DNA of 64,000 nt. Origin: Rhodoferax sp. GTDB lineage: Bacteria; Pseudomonadota; Gammaproteobacteria; Burkholderiales; Burkholderiaceae_C. Below, piece after piece: positions 57,127 to 64,000 of this stretch. A program made the translations under genes and the position numbers. The DNA is taken from NCBI RefSeq assembly GCF_025354435.1, contig NZ_JANXMU010000036.1, forward strand, positions 1 through 64,000, written 5' to 3'. Under the pieces are notes generated by a model. It worked only from the letters and a program-made list of their open reading frames with translations. It made no database searches and was not told where the DNA came from. Positions within the stretch are counted from its first letter, which is position 1; each line of letters starts with the position of its first letter.

Positions 57127-57147
57127 GCAGTTTTTCCAGTGGCGGCA

Positions 57148-57756
57148 TCATAGCCCGAACAGGGGGGCGATTTTCTCCACCTCCAGACGCAACTGCTCCA
57201 GCGTCAGGCCGTCATTGAGGATGACCACGTCAGCCACCGCCAAGCGCTGGGCTCGGCTGGCCTGGGTCTGGATGATGGCGTGCACTGTCGCCTCGTCCAT
57301 GCCGCTGCGGGCCATGACGCGGGCCACCTGGGTGTCCACCGTGCAGTCCACCACCAGCACCTGGTCCAGCCGGTTTTTCCAGTGGCCGGATTCGACTAGC
57401 AAGGGGATGTCAAACACCACGCAGCGGGCACCATGGGCGAGCGCCCGCTGGAATTGCGCCTCGATTTCTTGGCCGACCAGGGGGTGGACGATGGCTTCCA
57501 GGCGTTTTTTTGCGCCGGGGTCGGTAAAGATGAGGCCGCGCATGCGCTCCCGGTCCATCGCGCCGTCGGCGGTGATGGCATAGTCACCAAAGGCGGCGTG
57601 GATGGCTGAGATAGCCGTACCCTGGGAGGCGGTGGTCTGGCGCGAAATCGCATCTGCATCAATAATAATAGCGCTTCGTGCAAGCAGCATATGCGCTACC
57701 GTGCTTTTTCCACTACCAATACCGCCGGTGAGTCCAAGCCGAAGGCAGCGCGGCAT
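57148..57756 (-). CDS. coaE: Dephospho-CoA kinase
   Basis: The protein is 202 aa from ATG 57756 (MPRCLRLGLTGG). The P-loop GGIGSGKST leads into VAHMLLARSAIIIDADAISR, followed by the family segment HPLVGQEI. It phosphorylates dephospho-CoA in the last step of CoA synthesis. Codons for VAHMLLARSAIII (GTA, CAT, CTT, GCA, CGA, ATT) are unusual for this genome and match the dispersed repeat in the same frame as in lnt. Confidence 0.95.
   Translation of the reverse strand: MPRCLRLGLTGGIGSGKSTVAHMLLARSAIIIDADAISRQTTASQGTAISAIHAAFGDYAITADGAMDRERMRGLIFTDPGAKKRLEAIVHPLVGQEIEAQFQRALAHGARCVVFDIPLLVESGHWKNRLDQVLVVDCTVDTQVARVMARSGMDEATVHAIIQTQASRAQRLAVADVVILNDGLTLEQLRLEVEKIAPLFGL
57660..57699 (-). repeat. 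Dispersed palindromic repeat inside coaE, sense (core 57668-57699)
   Basis: On the minus strand GTAGCG is followed by exactly 26 nt ending in CGCTAT, then TATTATTG. It reads GTA GCG CAT ATG. CoaE length is normal here, so the segment replaced, or converged on, native sequence rather than extending it. Confidence 0.55.
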
Positions 57757-57760
57757 GGCC

Positions 57761-58609
57761 TTACAAACCGACAAAATGCAGGATGGCGTTGGGCCCGAAC
57801 ACCATGGCGGTCAGGCCGGTCCCGGCCAAGAAGGGGCCAAACGGGATGTAGCCGCCTTCGCGCAGGCCGCTGCTGAACTTCATGGCAATGCCAACGATGG
57901 CACCGATCACCGAAGCCATCAAAATCATCGGCACCAGCGCTTCCCAGCCAAACCAGGCACCCAGCGCGGCAAACAGCTTGAAGTCGCCGTAGCCCATGCC
58001 TTCCTTGCCGGTGAGCAACTTGAAGAGCCAGTAAATGGTCCAGAGCGACAAGTAGCCCGCCACGGCCCCCCACAGGGCGGCAAACAAGGGCACGCCGGTC
58101 CAGTGCAGCGACGAGCCAATCAGCCCGGCCCACAGCAGCGGCAGGGTGATGTCGTCGGGCAGCAGGGTGGTATCCCAGTCGATCAGGGCCAGGCTCAGCA
58201 GCGCAGCCGCAAAACCGCACCAGGCTAGGCCAGTGACCGTAGGCCCCCAGGTCCAGATGCAAAAGAAGAACAGGGCAGCGGTGGCGATTTCCACCGCCGG
58301 GTAGCGGGGACTGATGGGTGCGCGGCAGGCCGAGCACTTGCCGCGCAAGGCGAGGTAGCTGGCGACGGGGATGTTTTCAAACCAGCGAATCTGGTGGCCA
58401 CAGTGCGGACAGCACGAGCGCGGCACCACCAGGTTGAACGGTTCGGCGGGGGGGCGGGCTGGTTCGCTGCCCTGCATCTCGGCGTAATCTGCCGCCCATT
58501 GCCGCTCCATGATTTTGGGCATGCGGTAGACCACCACATTCAGAAAACTGCCCAGCATGAGCCCGAAAATACCGCCTAACAGGGCGGCCACCCATTGCAT
58601 TTCCGGCAT
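57761..58609 (-). CDS. pilD: Type IV prepilin peptidase/N-methyltransferase
   Basis: The protein is 282 aa, an integral membrane aspartyl protease that cleaves and N-methylates prepilins. An N-terminal zinc-binding cytoplasmic segment has CCPHCGHQIRWFENIP and CRAPISPRYP. Catalytic Asp residues are in LALIDWDTTLLPDDITLP and GYGDFKLFAALGAW. It is the third gene of pilBCD; its ATG overlaps the pilC stop. Confidence 0.96.
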   Translation of the reverse strand: MPEMQWVAALLGGIFGLMLGSFLNVVVYRMPKIMERQWAADYAEMQGSEPARPPAEPFNLVVPRSCCPHCGHQIRWFENIPVASYLALRGKCSACRAPISPRYPAVEIATAALFFFCIWTWGPTVTGLAWCGFAAALLSLALIDWDTTLLPDDITLPLLWAGLIGSSLHWTGVPLFAALWGAVAGYLSLWTIYWLFKLLTGKEGMGYGDFKLFAALGAWFGWEALVPMILMASVIGAIVGIAMKFSSGLREGGYIPFGPFLAGTGLTAMVFGPNAILHFVGL

Positions 58610-59826
58610 CAGACGACTTGGCCCAGCTTGAAGATCGGCAGGTACATCGACACCACGATGCCACCAATGATGGTGCCCAGAAACACGATGATGATGGGCT
58701 CCATCAGGCTGGACAGCCCGGCCACCATGTCGTCCACCTCGGCCTCATAAAAGTCGGCCGCCTTGCCCAGCATGTGGTCGATGGAGCCGGATTCTTCGCC
58801 GATGGAGCACATTTGTAGCACCATGGACGGGAAGATTTTGGCGTTGCCCATGGCCGTGGTGAGGCTGGTGCCGGTAGAGACTTCTTGCTGGATTTTGTCG
58901 GTGGCGATTTCGAACACTGAATTACCCGAGGCCCCACCTACCGAATCCAGTGCCTCCACCAGCGGCACACCGGCCGCGAACATGGTGGACAAGGTACGGG
59001 TCCAGCGGGCAATGCAGGATTTTTCGACCAGCACGCCGAACACCGGCATTTTCAGCATCACCCGGTCCATGACCTGCTGCATCTTGACGTTGCGCTGCCA
59101 GGCCTGCATGAAAAAGTAGAACCCGCCGCCAATGCCGCCAAAGATCAGCCACCAGTACTTCACAAAAATTTCGCTTACCGCAATGATGAACAGCGTAGGT
59201 GCAGGCAGGTCGGCACCGAAGCTGCTGAACACCTCTTTGAAGGCTGGAATCACAAAAATCATGATCACCGCCACCACCACAAACGCCACCACCACCACCG
59301 AGATCGGGTACATCAGGGCCGATTTGATCTTGGATTTGATGGCCTCGGTCTTTTCCATGTAGATGGCCAACCGGTCCAGCAAGGCTTCCAAAATACCCGC
59401 TGCTTCACCGGCTTCGACCAGGTTGCAATACAGGCTATTGAAGTACAGCGGAAATTTGCGGAAGGCCGCGCTCAGGGAGCTGCCGGTTTCCACATCCTGG
59501 CGGATGTCGTTAAGCAGCTTGGTGACGCTGGCATTGGCGTTACCGCGGCCCACGATGTCAAACGCCTGCAGCAGGGGCACACCGGCCTTCATCATGGTGG
59601 CGAGCTGGCGGGTAAAGATGGCAATGTCTTTGGGCTTGATGCTTTTGCCCGAACTCATCCGGCGTTTTTTGATCTTGGTGGGGAACACCCCTTGGCGGCG
59701 CAAGGACGCGGTGACCTGGTTTTCACCCGATGCCCGGGTTTCGCCACGCACCTGCTTGCCATTGCGGTCCTTGCCCTCCCACTCGAAGACGAATTCTTTG
59801 ATGTTTCTGGACGCTGCTGATGCCAT
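58609..59826 (-). CDS. pilC: Type IV pilus inner-membrane platform protein
   Basis: The protein is 405 aa with the tandem GspF/PilC domains: residues about 70-190 (IAIFTRQLATMMKAGVPLLQ) and 270-395 (RTLSTMFAAGVPLVEALD). Three membrane helices include SVVVVAFVVVAVIMIFVIP. It is the platform on which PilB acts. It lies 27 nt after pilB. Confidence 0.96.
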   Translation of the reverse strand: MASAASRNIKEFVFEWEGKDRNGKQVRGETRASGENQVTASLRRQGVFPTKIKKRRMSSGKSIKPKDIAIFTRQLATMMKAGVPLLQAFDIVGRGNANASVTKLLNDIRQDVETGSSLSAAFRKFPLYFNSLYCNLVEAGEAAGILEALLDRLAIYMEKTEAIKSKIKSALMYPISVVVVAFVVVAVIMIFVIPAFKEVFSSFGADLPAPTLFIIAVSEIFVKYWWLIFGGIGGGFYFFMQAWQRNVKMQQVMDRVMLKMPVFGVLVEKSCIARWTRTLSTMFAAGVPLVEALDSVGGASGNSVFEIATDKIQQEVSTGTSLTTAMGNAKIFPSMVLQMCSIGEESGSIDHMLGKAADFYEAEVDDMVAGLSSLMEPIIIVFLGTIIGGIVVSMYLPIFKLGQVV

Positions 59827-59853
59827 GGAATGCCTTAATACGACGAGGTATGT

Positions 59854-61587
59854 CTATTCATTGCTCACGGCGAGCACTTCTTCCAGCGAGGTCAACCCGA
59901 GTTTGACCTTGTGCAGGCCCGCTTGGCGCAGGGTGCGAACCCCTTCTAGCTTGGCCTGCTCGGCAATGTCCAACGCACTGCCGTCGCGCAAAATAATGCG
60001 CTGTATTTCTTCGGAAATCGGCATCACCTGGTAGATGCCGACCCGGCCCTTGTAGCCGTTGTTGCAGGCATTGCAGCCCACCGGACCGTAGGGTTTCCAG
60101 GAACCATCCAGCTCCTCGGGTTTGTAGCCCGACTCCAGCAAGGTCTTTTGGGGAATATCGATCAGTGCTTTGCACGCCGGGCACAGGCGCCGCGCCAGCC
60201 GCTGGGCGGTGATCAGGATCACGCTGGACGCAATATTGAACGGCGCAATGCCCATGTTGCGCATGCGCGTCAAGGTGGTGGGCGCATCGTTGGTGTGCAG
60301 GGTGGACAACACCAAGTGGCCGGTTTGGGCGGCCTTGATGGAGATGTCGGCAGTTTCCAGGTCGCGAATTTCGCCCACCATGATGATGTCTGGATCTTGG
60401 CGCAGAAACGATTTCAGGGCCACCGCGAAGGTCATGCCCGCTTTTTCGTTCACGTTGACCTGGTTGACACCTGGCAAGTTGATTTCGGACGGGTCTTCGG
60501 CCGTGGCGATGTTCACGCCGGGCTTGTTCAGCAGGTTCAAAAAGGTGTACAGCGACACGGTTTTGCCCGAACCCGTGGGGCCGGTGACCAGCACCATGCC
60601 GTAGGGGCGGCCAATGGCCAGCATCACCCGCTCTTTTTCTTCGGGCTCGTAGCCGAGGGCATCAATGCCCAGCTTGGCGCTGCTCGGGTCCAGAATCCGG
60701 ATCACGATTTTTTCGCCAAACAGGGTGGGCAGGGTGCTGACCCGGAAGTCGATCACCCGGTCGGGGCCGATCTTGAGCTTCATCTTGCCGTCTTGCGGCA
60801 CCCGCTTTTCCGAGATGTCCAGGCGCGAGATCACCTTGATGCGCGAGGCCAGCTTGTCCTTGATAGCCACCGGCGGCGAGGCGATTTCGCGCAGTTCGCC
60901 GTCAATCCGAAAGCGCACACGGTAGTTGTGCTCGTAGGGCTCAAAGTGCAAGTCGGACGCGCGCATGCTGTACGCATCGAGCAGCATTTTGTGCAAAAAC
61001 TTGACGACCGGGGCATCTTCCACCTCGGCCATATTGATTTCGGCGGCCTCGGCGGGCGCGCCGATGGCCGTGTCATCAAAGTCAAAGTCCCCGCCGATGA
61101 TGTTTTCCATCGCCTCACCGGTGGTGATTGCGTTGGCATCCACCATGTGCGACAGCTTGTCGTATTCGGCAATGATCCAATCCACACCCAGCTGGGTGGA
61201 GAACTTGATTTTTTCGGCGGCTTCCTGGTCCGACGGGTCGGCGGTGGCAACGATCAGGCGGTTATTGCGTTTGCTCAGCACCACCACGCGGTAGGCCTGG
61301 CAAATTTTGGCATCCAGCAGGTCTTTGGGCAGGCGGTGGCGGTCCACCGCATCCATGTCCAGCAAGGGCGCGGCAAACGCGGTGGACATGGTGTGCGCCA
61401 AGTCCGAGGCCGACACCGCTCCCGAGGACATCAGCTCGGCGATGAAACTGGAGCGGTTGGACTGGGATTTTCGGTAGATGTCTTCGGCCGCACGTTGGCC
61501 GAGTTTTCCTGCAGATATCAGAACCCTCCCCAAGCCGGGAAGCGCAACAGAAGAGGTTTCTTTGGTGAAGGGTTCAACAGCGGCCAT
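59854..61587 (-). CDS. pilB: Type IV pilus assembly ATPase
   Basis: The protein is 577 aa. N-terminal GspE-N domain, then Walker A VTGPTGSGKTVS near residue 340, the Asp box and Walker B (IIMVGEIRDLETADI), and the C-terminal zinc motif CPACKALIDIP...CNACNNGYKGR. It powers pilus extension. No pilin gene is present in this window. It heads pilBCD-coaE-zapD-yacG. Confidence 0.97.
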   Translation of the reverse strand: MAAVEPFTKETSSVALPGLGRVLISAGKLGQRAAEDIYRKSQSNRSSFIAELMSSGAVSASDLAHTMSTAFAAPLLDMDAVDRHRLPKDLLDAKICQAYRVVVLSKRNNRLIVATADPSDQEAAEKIKFSTQLGVDWIIAEYDKLSHMVDANAITTGEAMENIIGGDFDFDDTAIGAPAEAAEINMAEVEDAPVVKFLHKMLLDAYSMRASDLHFEPYEHNYRVRFRIDGELREIASPPVAIKDKLASRIKVISRLDISEKRVPQDGKMKLKIGPDRVIDFRVSTLPTLFGEKIVIRILDPSSAKLGIDALGYEPEEKERVMLAIGRPYGMVLVTGPTGSGKTVSLYTFLNLLNKPGVNIATAEDPSEINLPGVNQVNVNEKAGMTFAVALKSFLRQDPDIIMVGEIRDLETADISIKAAQTGHLVLSTLHTNDAPTTLTRMRNMGIAPFNIASSVILITAQRLARRLCPACKALIDIPQKTLLESGYKPEELDGSWKPYGPVGCNACNNGYKGRVGIYQVMPISEEIQRIILRDGSALDIAEQAKLEGVRTLRQAGLHKVKLGLTSLEEVLAVSNE

Positions 61588-61658
61588 AAGCCCAAAATGT
61601 AGCAGGTAGCAAAAGGTAACTTCATCATCCCTGATTCAGGGTCAGATGTAAACCAACA

Positions 61659-62621
61659 TCAGCTTGGGGTCGGCACCGGTTTCGCTGGTAAAAACCGCTG
61701 AAGCTCCTCTGGCAAGGCGGCATTCAACACCACGCTTTCGCCGCTGGCGGGGTGGCTCAGCTGCAACCGCCAGGCGTGCAGAAACATGCGTTTGAGCCCT
61801 TGTTTTACCAAGGCTTTATTAGCCTCGAAATCGCCGTATTTATCGTCTCCAGCAATAGGGAAGCCCTCAGAGGCCAAGTGCACCCGGATCTGGTGGGTGC
61901 GGCCGGTTTTGATGGTCACTTCCAGCAGGCTGAAGCCTTCGAAATGCTGCGCTACTTTGACCAGGGTTAGCGAGCGCATGCCATCCGGGTCGTCCTTGGC
62001 CACCACCTTGACCCGGCGCTCCCCATTGGGCAGCAGGTATTTGTGTAAAGACTTGTCCAGCACTTTTTTATTGACGGGCCAATGGCCGATCACCAGAGCC
62101 AAGTAGGTCTTGCCGGTTTCCCGTTCACGGAACTGGTCTTGCACGTTTTTGAGCGCGCTACGCTTTTTGGCCAACAGCAGGATGCCCGAGGTTTCGCGGT
62201 CCAGCCGGTGCACCAGTTCCAGAAACGGGGCTTTCGGGCGGGCCATGCGCAGTTGCTCGATCACCCCAAAGCTGACCCCGCTGCCGCCGTGCACCGCCAC
62301 ACCCGCTGGCTTGTCGATGGCCAGCAGGTGCTCGTCTTCCAGCAGGATGGGGAACTCGCGCGCCGGGGCGGGCGCGGCGGCCATGGCTTCGGCCTTTTCT
62401 GCCACCCGCTCGGAAATGCGGGTCGGCGGCAGGCGCACCACGTCACCACCCGCAACGCGTGTGTCGGCAGAAGCGCGGCCCTTGTTGACCCGTACTTCGC
62501 CGCTGCGGATGATGCGGTAGACGTGGGTTTTGGGTACGCCTTTGAGGTGGCGCATAAGGAAATTGTCCAGTCGCTGCCCGGCATCGTCGGGGTCGACCGT
62601 AATGAATTTGACTTCTGGCAT
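61659..62621 (-). CDS. rluC: 23S rRNA pseudouridine synthase RluC
   Basis: The protein is 320 aa from ATG 62621 (MPEVKFITV). An N-terminal S4 RNA-binding domain (YRIIRSGEVRVNKGR) is followed by the pseudouridine synthase domain with catalytic Asp in LVHRLDRETSG. RluC modifies U955, U2504 and U2580 of E. coli 23S rRNA. It is divergent from rne, as is typical in proteobacteria. Confidence 0.95.
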   Translation of the reverse strand: MPEVKFITVDPDDAGQRLDNFLMRHLKGVPKTHVYRIIRSGEVRVNKGRASADTRVAGGDVVRLPPTRISERVAEKAEAMAAAPAPAREFPILLEDEHLLAIDKPAGVAVHGGSGVSFGVIEQLRMARPKAPFLELVHRLDRETSGILLLAKKRSALKNVQDQFRERETGKTYLALVIGHWPVNKKVLDKSLHKYLLPNGERRVKVVAKDDPDGMRSLTLVKVAQHFEGFSLLEVTIKTGRTHQIRVHLASEGFPIAGDDKYGDFEANKALVKQGLKRMFLHAWRLQLSHPASGESVVLNAALPEELQRFLPAKPVPTPS

Positions 62622-63214
62622 GGGGGGTGGGTTGTTAGCCCCTATAATATTTTTCACCAGCGTCGTGTCGTAAGTGCTTGATTCACCACAGTTTAGAGCA
62701 TTGCATCTACGCCGCTGCGAAGTCGATGCCACCCAAGGCGATCTGCTGCCCACCCGAGCAATTCACGCTCCGTTGGCGGCAAAAGTTGATGGGGCGGGCT
62801 GACGCGATGGAAATACAGATACGGAATACCCCCTAATTTGTCAACATGTGCCGTAGGTGCATGTTGTGCAACGGATCGAAGCGAGAACTCTTGTGTTGAT
62901 GGCGATACTTCAAACCTGCTGGCGGTGGCTCATGGCTCCGGCTGTGGCCCCGGTTTTCGGCATGGAATCGCCCCTGGCGCAGATCTACTATGCGCGAGTA
63001 GCTATTAAATCAATAGCTTATCAGGCCAACACACTCCCCGCTTCCCTCTACCTCCCCCCACTGTCACCCTGTGAGCCCAGGCTTACCTAGTGCAGTCTTG
63101 GGTCATTCCGGCTGTTTCCGCGCGTTGGTTCAGGCATCAATAGGCCCGATTTGGGCCGTATTGAATTGAAGAACATTTCTGGACCCTTGCTGGTCCAGTC
63201 AAAGGAAGCGCACC
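62622..63214 (+). other. Long rluC-rne intergenic region (probable rne leader)
   Basis: No convincing gene is present in these 593 nt. A plus-strand TATAAT hexamer lies at 62643-62648. A 7-bp hairpin (CAACATG/CATGTTG) lies at 62842-62866, and a dispersed repeat at 62974-63005. In other bacteria rne has a long 5' leader through which RNase E controls its own mRNA; this region may serve that purpose. The small plus-strand frame at 62857-63090 contains the repeat and is rejected. Confidence 0.5.
62974..63019 (+). repeat. Dispersed palindromic repeat upstream of rne (core 62974-63005)
   Basis: CTGGCG plus 26 nt ending in AGCTAT, then TAAATCAATAGC. If translated in the frame of the genic copies it would read LAQIYYARVAIKSIAY, close to the peptide in lnt and the receptor. 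Confidence 0.7.
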
Positions 63215-64000
63215 ATGAAACGGATGCTGATTAACGCAACCCAGTCGGAAGAACGCCGGCTGGCGATTGTGGACGGGCAAAAACTGCTCGACTACGAAAT
63301 TGAAATCGAGGGGCGCGAACAGCGCAAGGGCAATATCTACAAGGCCGTCGTCACCCGCGTCGAGCCCTCGCTGGAAGCCTGCTTCGTCGACTACGGCGAA
63401 GACCGCCACGGCTTTTTGCCGTTCAAGGAAATCTCCAAGCAATACTTCGCCCAAGGCGTGTCTGCCAGCCAAGCCCGTATCCAGGACGCCATCCGCGAAG
63501 GCCAGGAACTGCTGGTCCAGGTCGAAAAAGAAGAACGCGGCAACAAGGGTGCCGCCCTGACGACCTTTGTGTCGCTGGCTGGCCGCTATGTGGTGCTGAT
63601 GCCCAACAACCCCCGTGGCGGTGGCGTATCGCGCCGCATCGAAGGCGACGACCGGGCCGAGCTCAAGGAAGCCATGGACCAGTTGGAATACCCCAACGGC
63701 TCCAGCATCATTGCCCGCACAGCCGGCATTGGCCGCAGCGCACCTGAACTGCAATGGGATTTGAACTACCTGCTCAAGTTGTGGACCGCCATCGACGGCG
63801 CAGGCAAGCAGGGCAAGGGCGCATTCCTGATTTACCAGGAATCCAGCCTGGTGATCCGCGCCATCCGCGACTACTTCAACACCGATATCGGCGACATCCT
63901 GATCGACACCGACGACGTGTACGAGCAGGCCCAGCAGTTCATGGCCCACGTGATGCCTGAGCACGCCGCCCGCGTCAAACGCTACCGCGACGACGCGCCG
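63215..64000 (+). CDS. rne: Ribonuclease E/G (3' end outside window)
   Basis: The first 262 residues are visible from ATG 63215 (MKRMLINATQSEERRLAIVD), with AAAGGA upstream. The S1 RNA-binding domain spans about 37-120 (GNIYKAVVTRVEPSLEACFV), followed by the RNase H-like and 5'-sensor region (GAALTTFVSLAGRYVVLMPN). The N-terminus and divergent rluC identify RNase E over RNase G. It cuts single-stranded RNA and organises the degradosome. Confidence 0.96.
   Translation, partial: MKRMLINATQSEERRLAIVDGQKLLDYEIEIEGREQRKGNIYKAVVTRVEPSLEACFVDYGEDRHGFLPFKEISKQYFAQGVSASQARIQDAIREGQELLVQVEKEERGNKGAALTTFVSLAGRYVVLMPNNPRGGGVSRRIEGDDRAELKEAMDQLEYPNGSSIIARTAGIGRSAPELQWDLNYLLKLWTAIDGAGKQGKGAFLIYQESSLVIRAIRDYFNTDIGDILIDTDDVYEQAQQFMAHVMPEHAARVKRYRDDAP

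Noticed and set aside
60148-61602. Long plus-strand frame (484 codons) opposite pilB
   Set aside because: It is antisense to pilB, with no recognisable motif and shadow-type composition.
62857-63090. 77-codon frame in the rne leader
   Set aside because: It has no ribosome site of note, contains the dispersed repeat and a low-complexity tail, and lies in an expected leader.

Overview
The window is about 62-65% GC by eye and looks like chromosomal DNA of a betaproteobacterium, most likely family Comamonadaceae (Rhodoferax/Polaromonas/Acidovorax-like). This rests on gene order (petABC-sspAB, hisI-hisE-HIT-tatABC-htrA, gmk-rpoZ-spoT, pilBCD-coaE-zapD-yacG, rluC divergent from rne) and on short dispersed palindromic repeats. 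No prophage, integrative element or CRISPR array was seen. The only insertion-sequence trace is a short transposase relic near 17.4 kb.

Region by region. 1-6.4 kb: a catabolic cluster for a sugar acid, on the minus strand (SMP-30 lactonase, alpha-ketoglutarate-semialdehyde dehydrogenase, 2-keto-3-deoxy-pentonate dehydratase, RhamD-like enolase-superfamily dehydratase, and a second PdxA-type dehydrogenase), with a divergent LysR regulator. 6.5-8 kb: phenylalanine hydroxylase with a divergent Lrp-type regulator. 8-12 kb: HdeD-like membrane protein, GNAT acetyltransferase, CorC and Lnt. 12-16 kb: an AcoR-like sigma-54 activator, a putative array of its binding sites, a sigma-54 promoter, and a flavoprotein monooxygenase interrupted by one in-frame TAG. 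16-17.2 kb: periplasmic asparaginase, then the IS relic. 17.7-30.9 kb: an iron-acquisition block (exbB-exbD, tonB, bfd-like ferredoxin, FMN oxidase, PiuC-type dioxygenase, siderophore receptor, iron-binding ABC protein, and DUF1513/imelysin/di-heme/imelysin genes). Several promoters there carry Fur-box-like sequences, and one imelysin gene has two internal TAG codons.

31-41.8 kb is mostly core: DHH phosphoesterase, lldD, a tandem pair of tRNA-Arg(ACG), greB, spoT, rpoZ, gmk, hisI, hisE, a DUF4870-like protein, a HIT protein, tatABC and an HtrA protease. 42-45.7 kb: MHS-family transporter, Nif3-like protein, canonical pdxA and mscL. 45.8-50 kb: cytochrome bc1 (petABC), sspA, sspB and tRNA-Thr(TGT). 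50-56 kb: DUF721 protein, secA, argJ, a DUF815 ATPase and mutT. 56-62.6 kb: yacG, zapD, coaE and pilDCB. 61.7-64 kb: rluC and the start of rne with a long leader.

The most unusual signal is a repeat with a fixed 32-nt core (CTAGCG-like hexamer plus exactly 26 nt ending in GCTAT). It occurs between genes, where it can form hairpins. It also occurs inside coding sequences: lnt, the siderophore receptor, nif3 and coaE carry it in the same reading frame, so it is translated into a recognisable peptide. The FMN oxidase carries it in antisense. Other leads are the sigma-54 module, the clustered premature amber codons, and the mixed iron/heme/imelysin operon.
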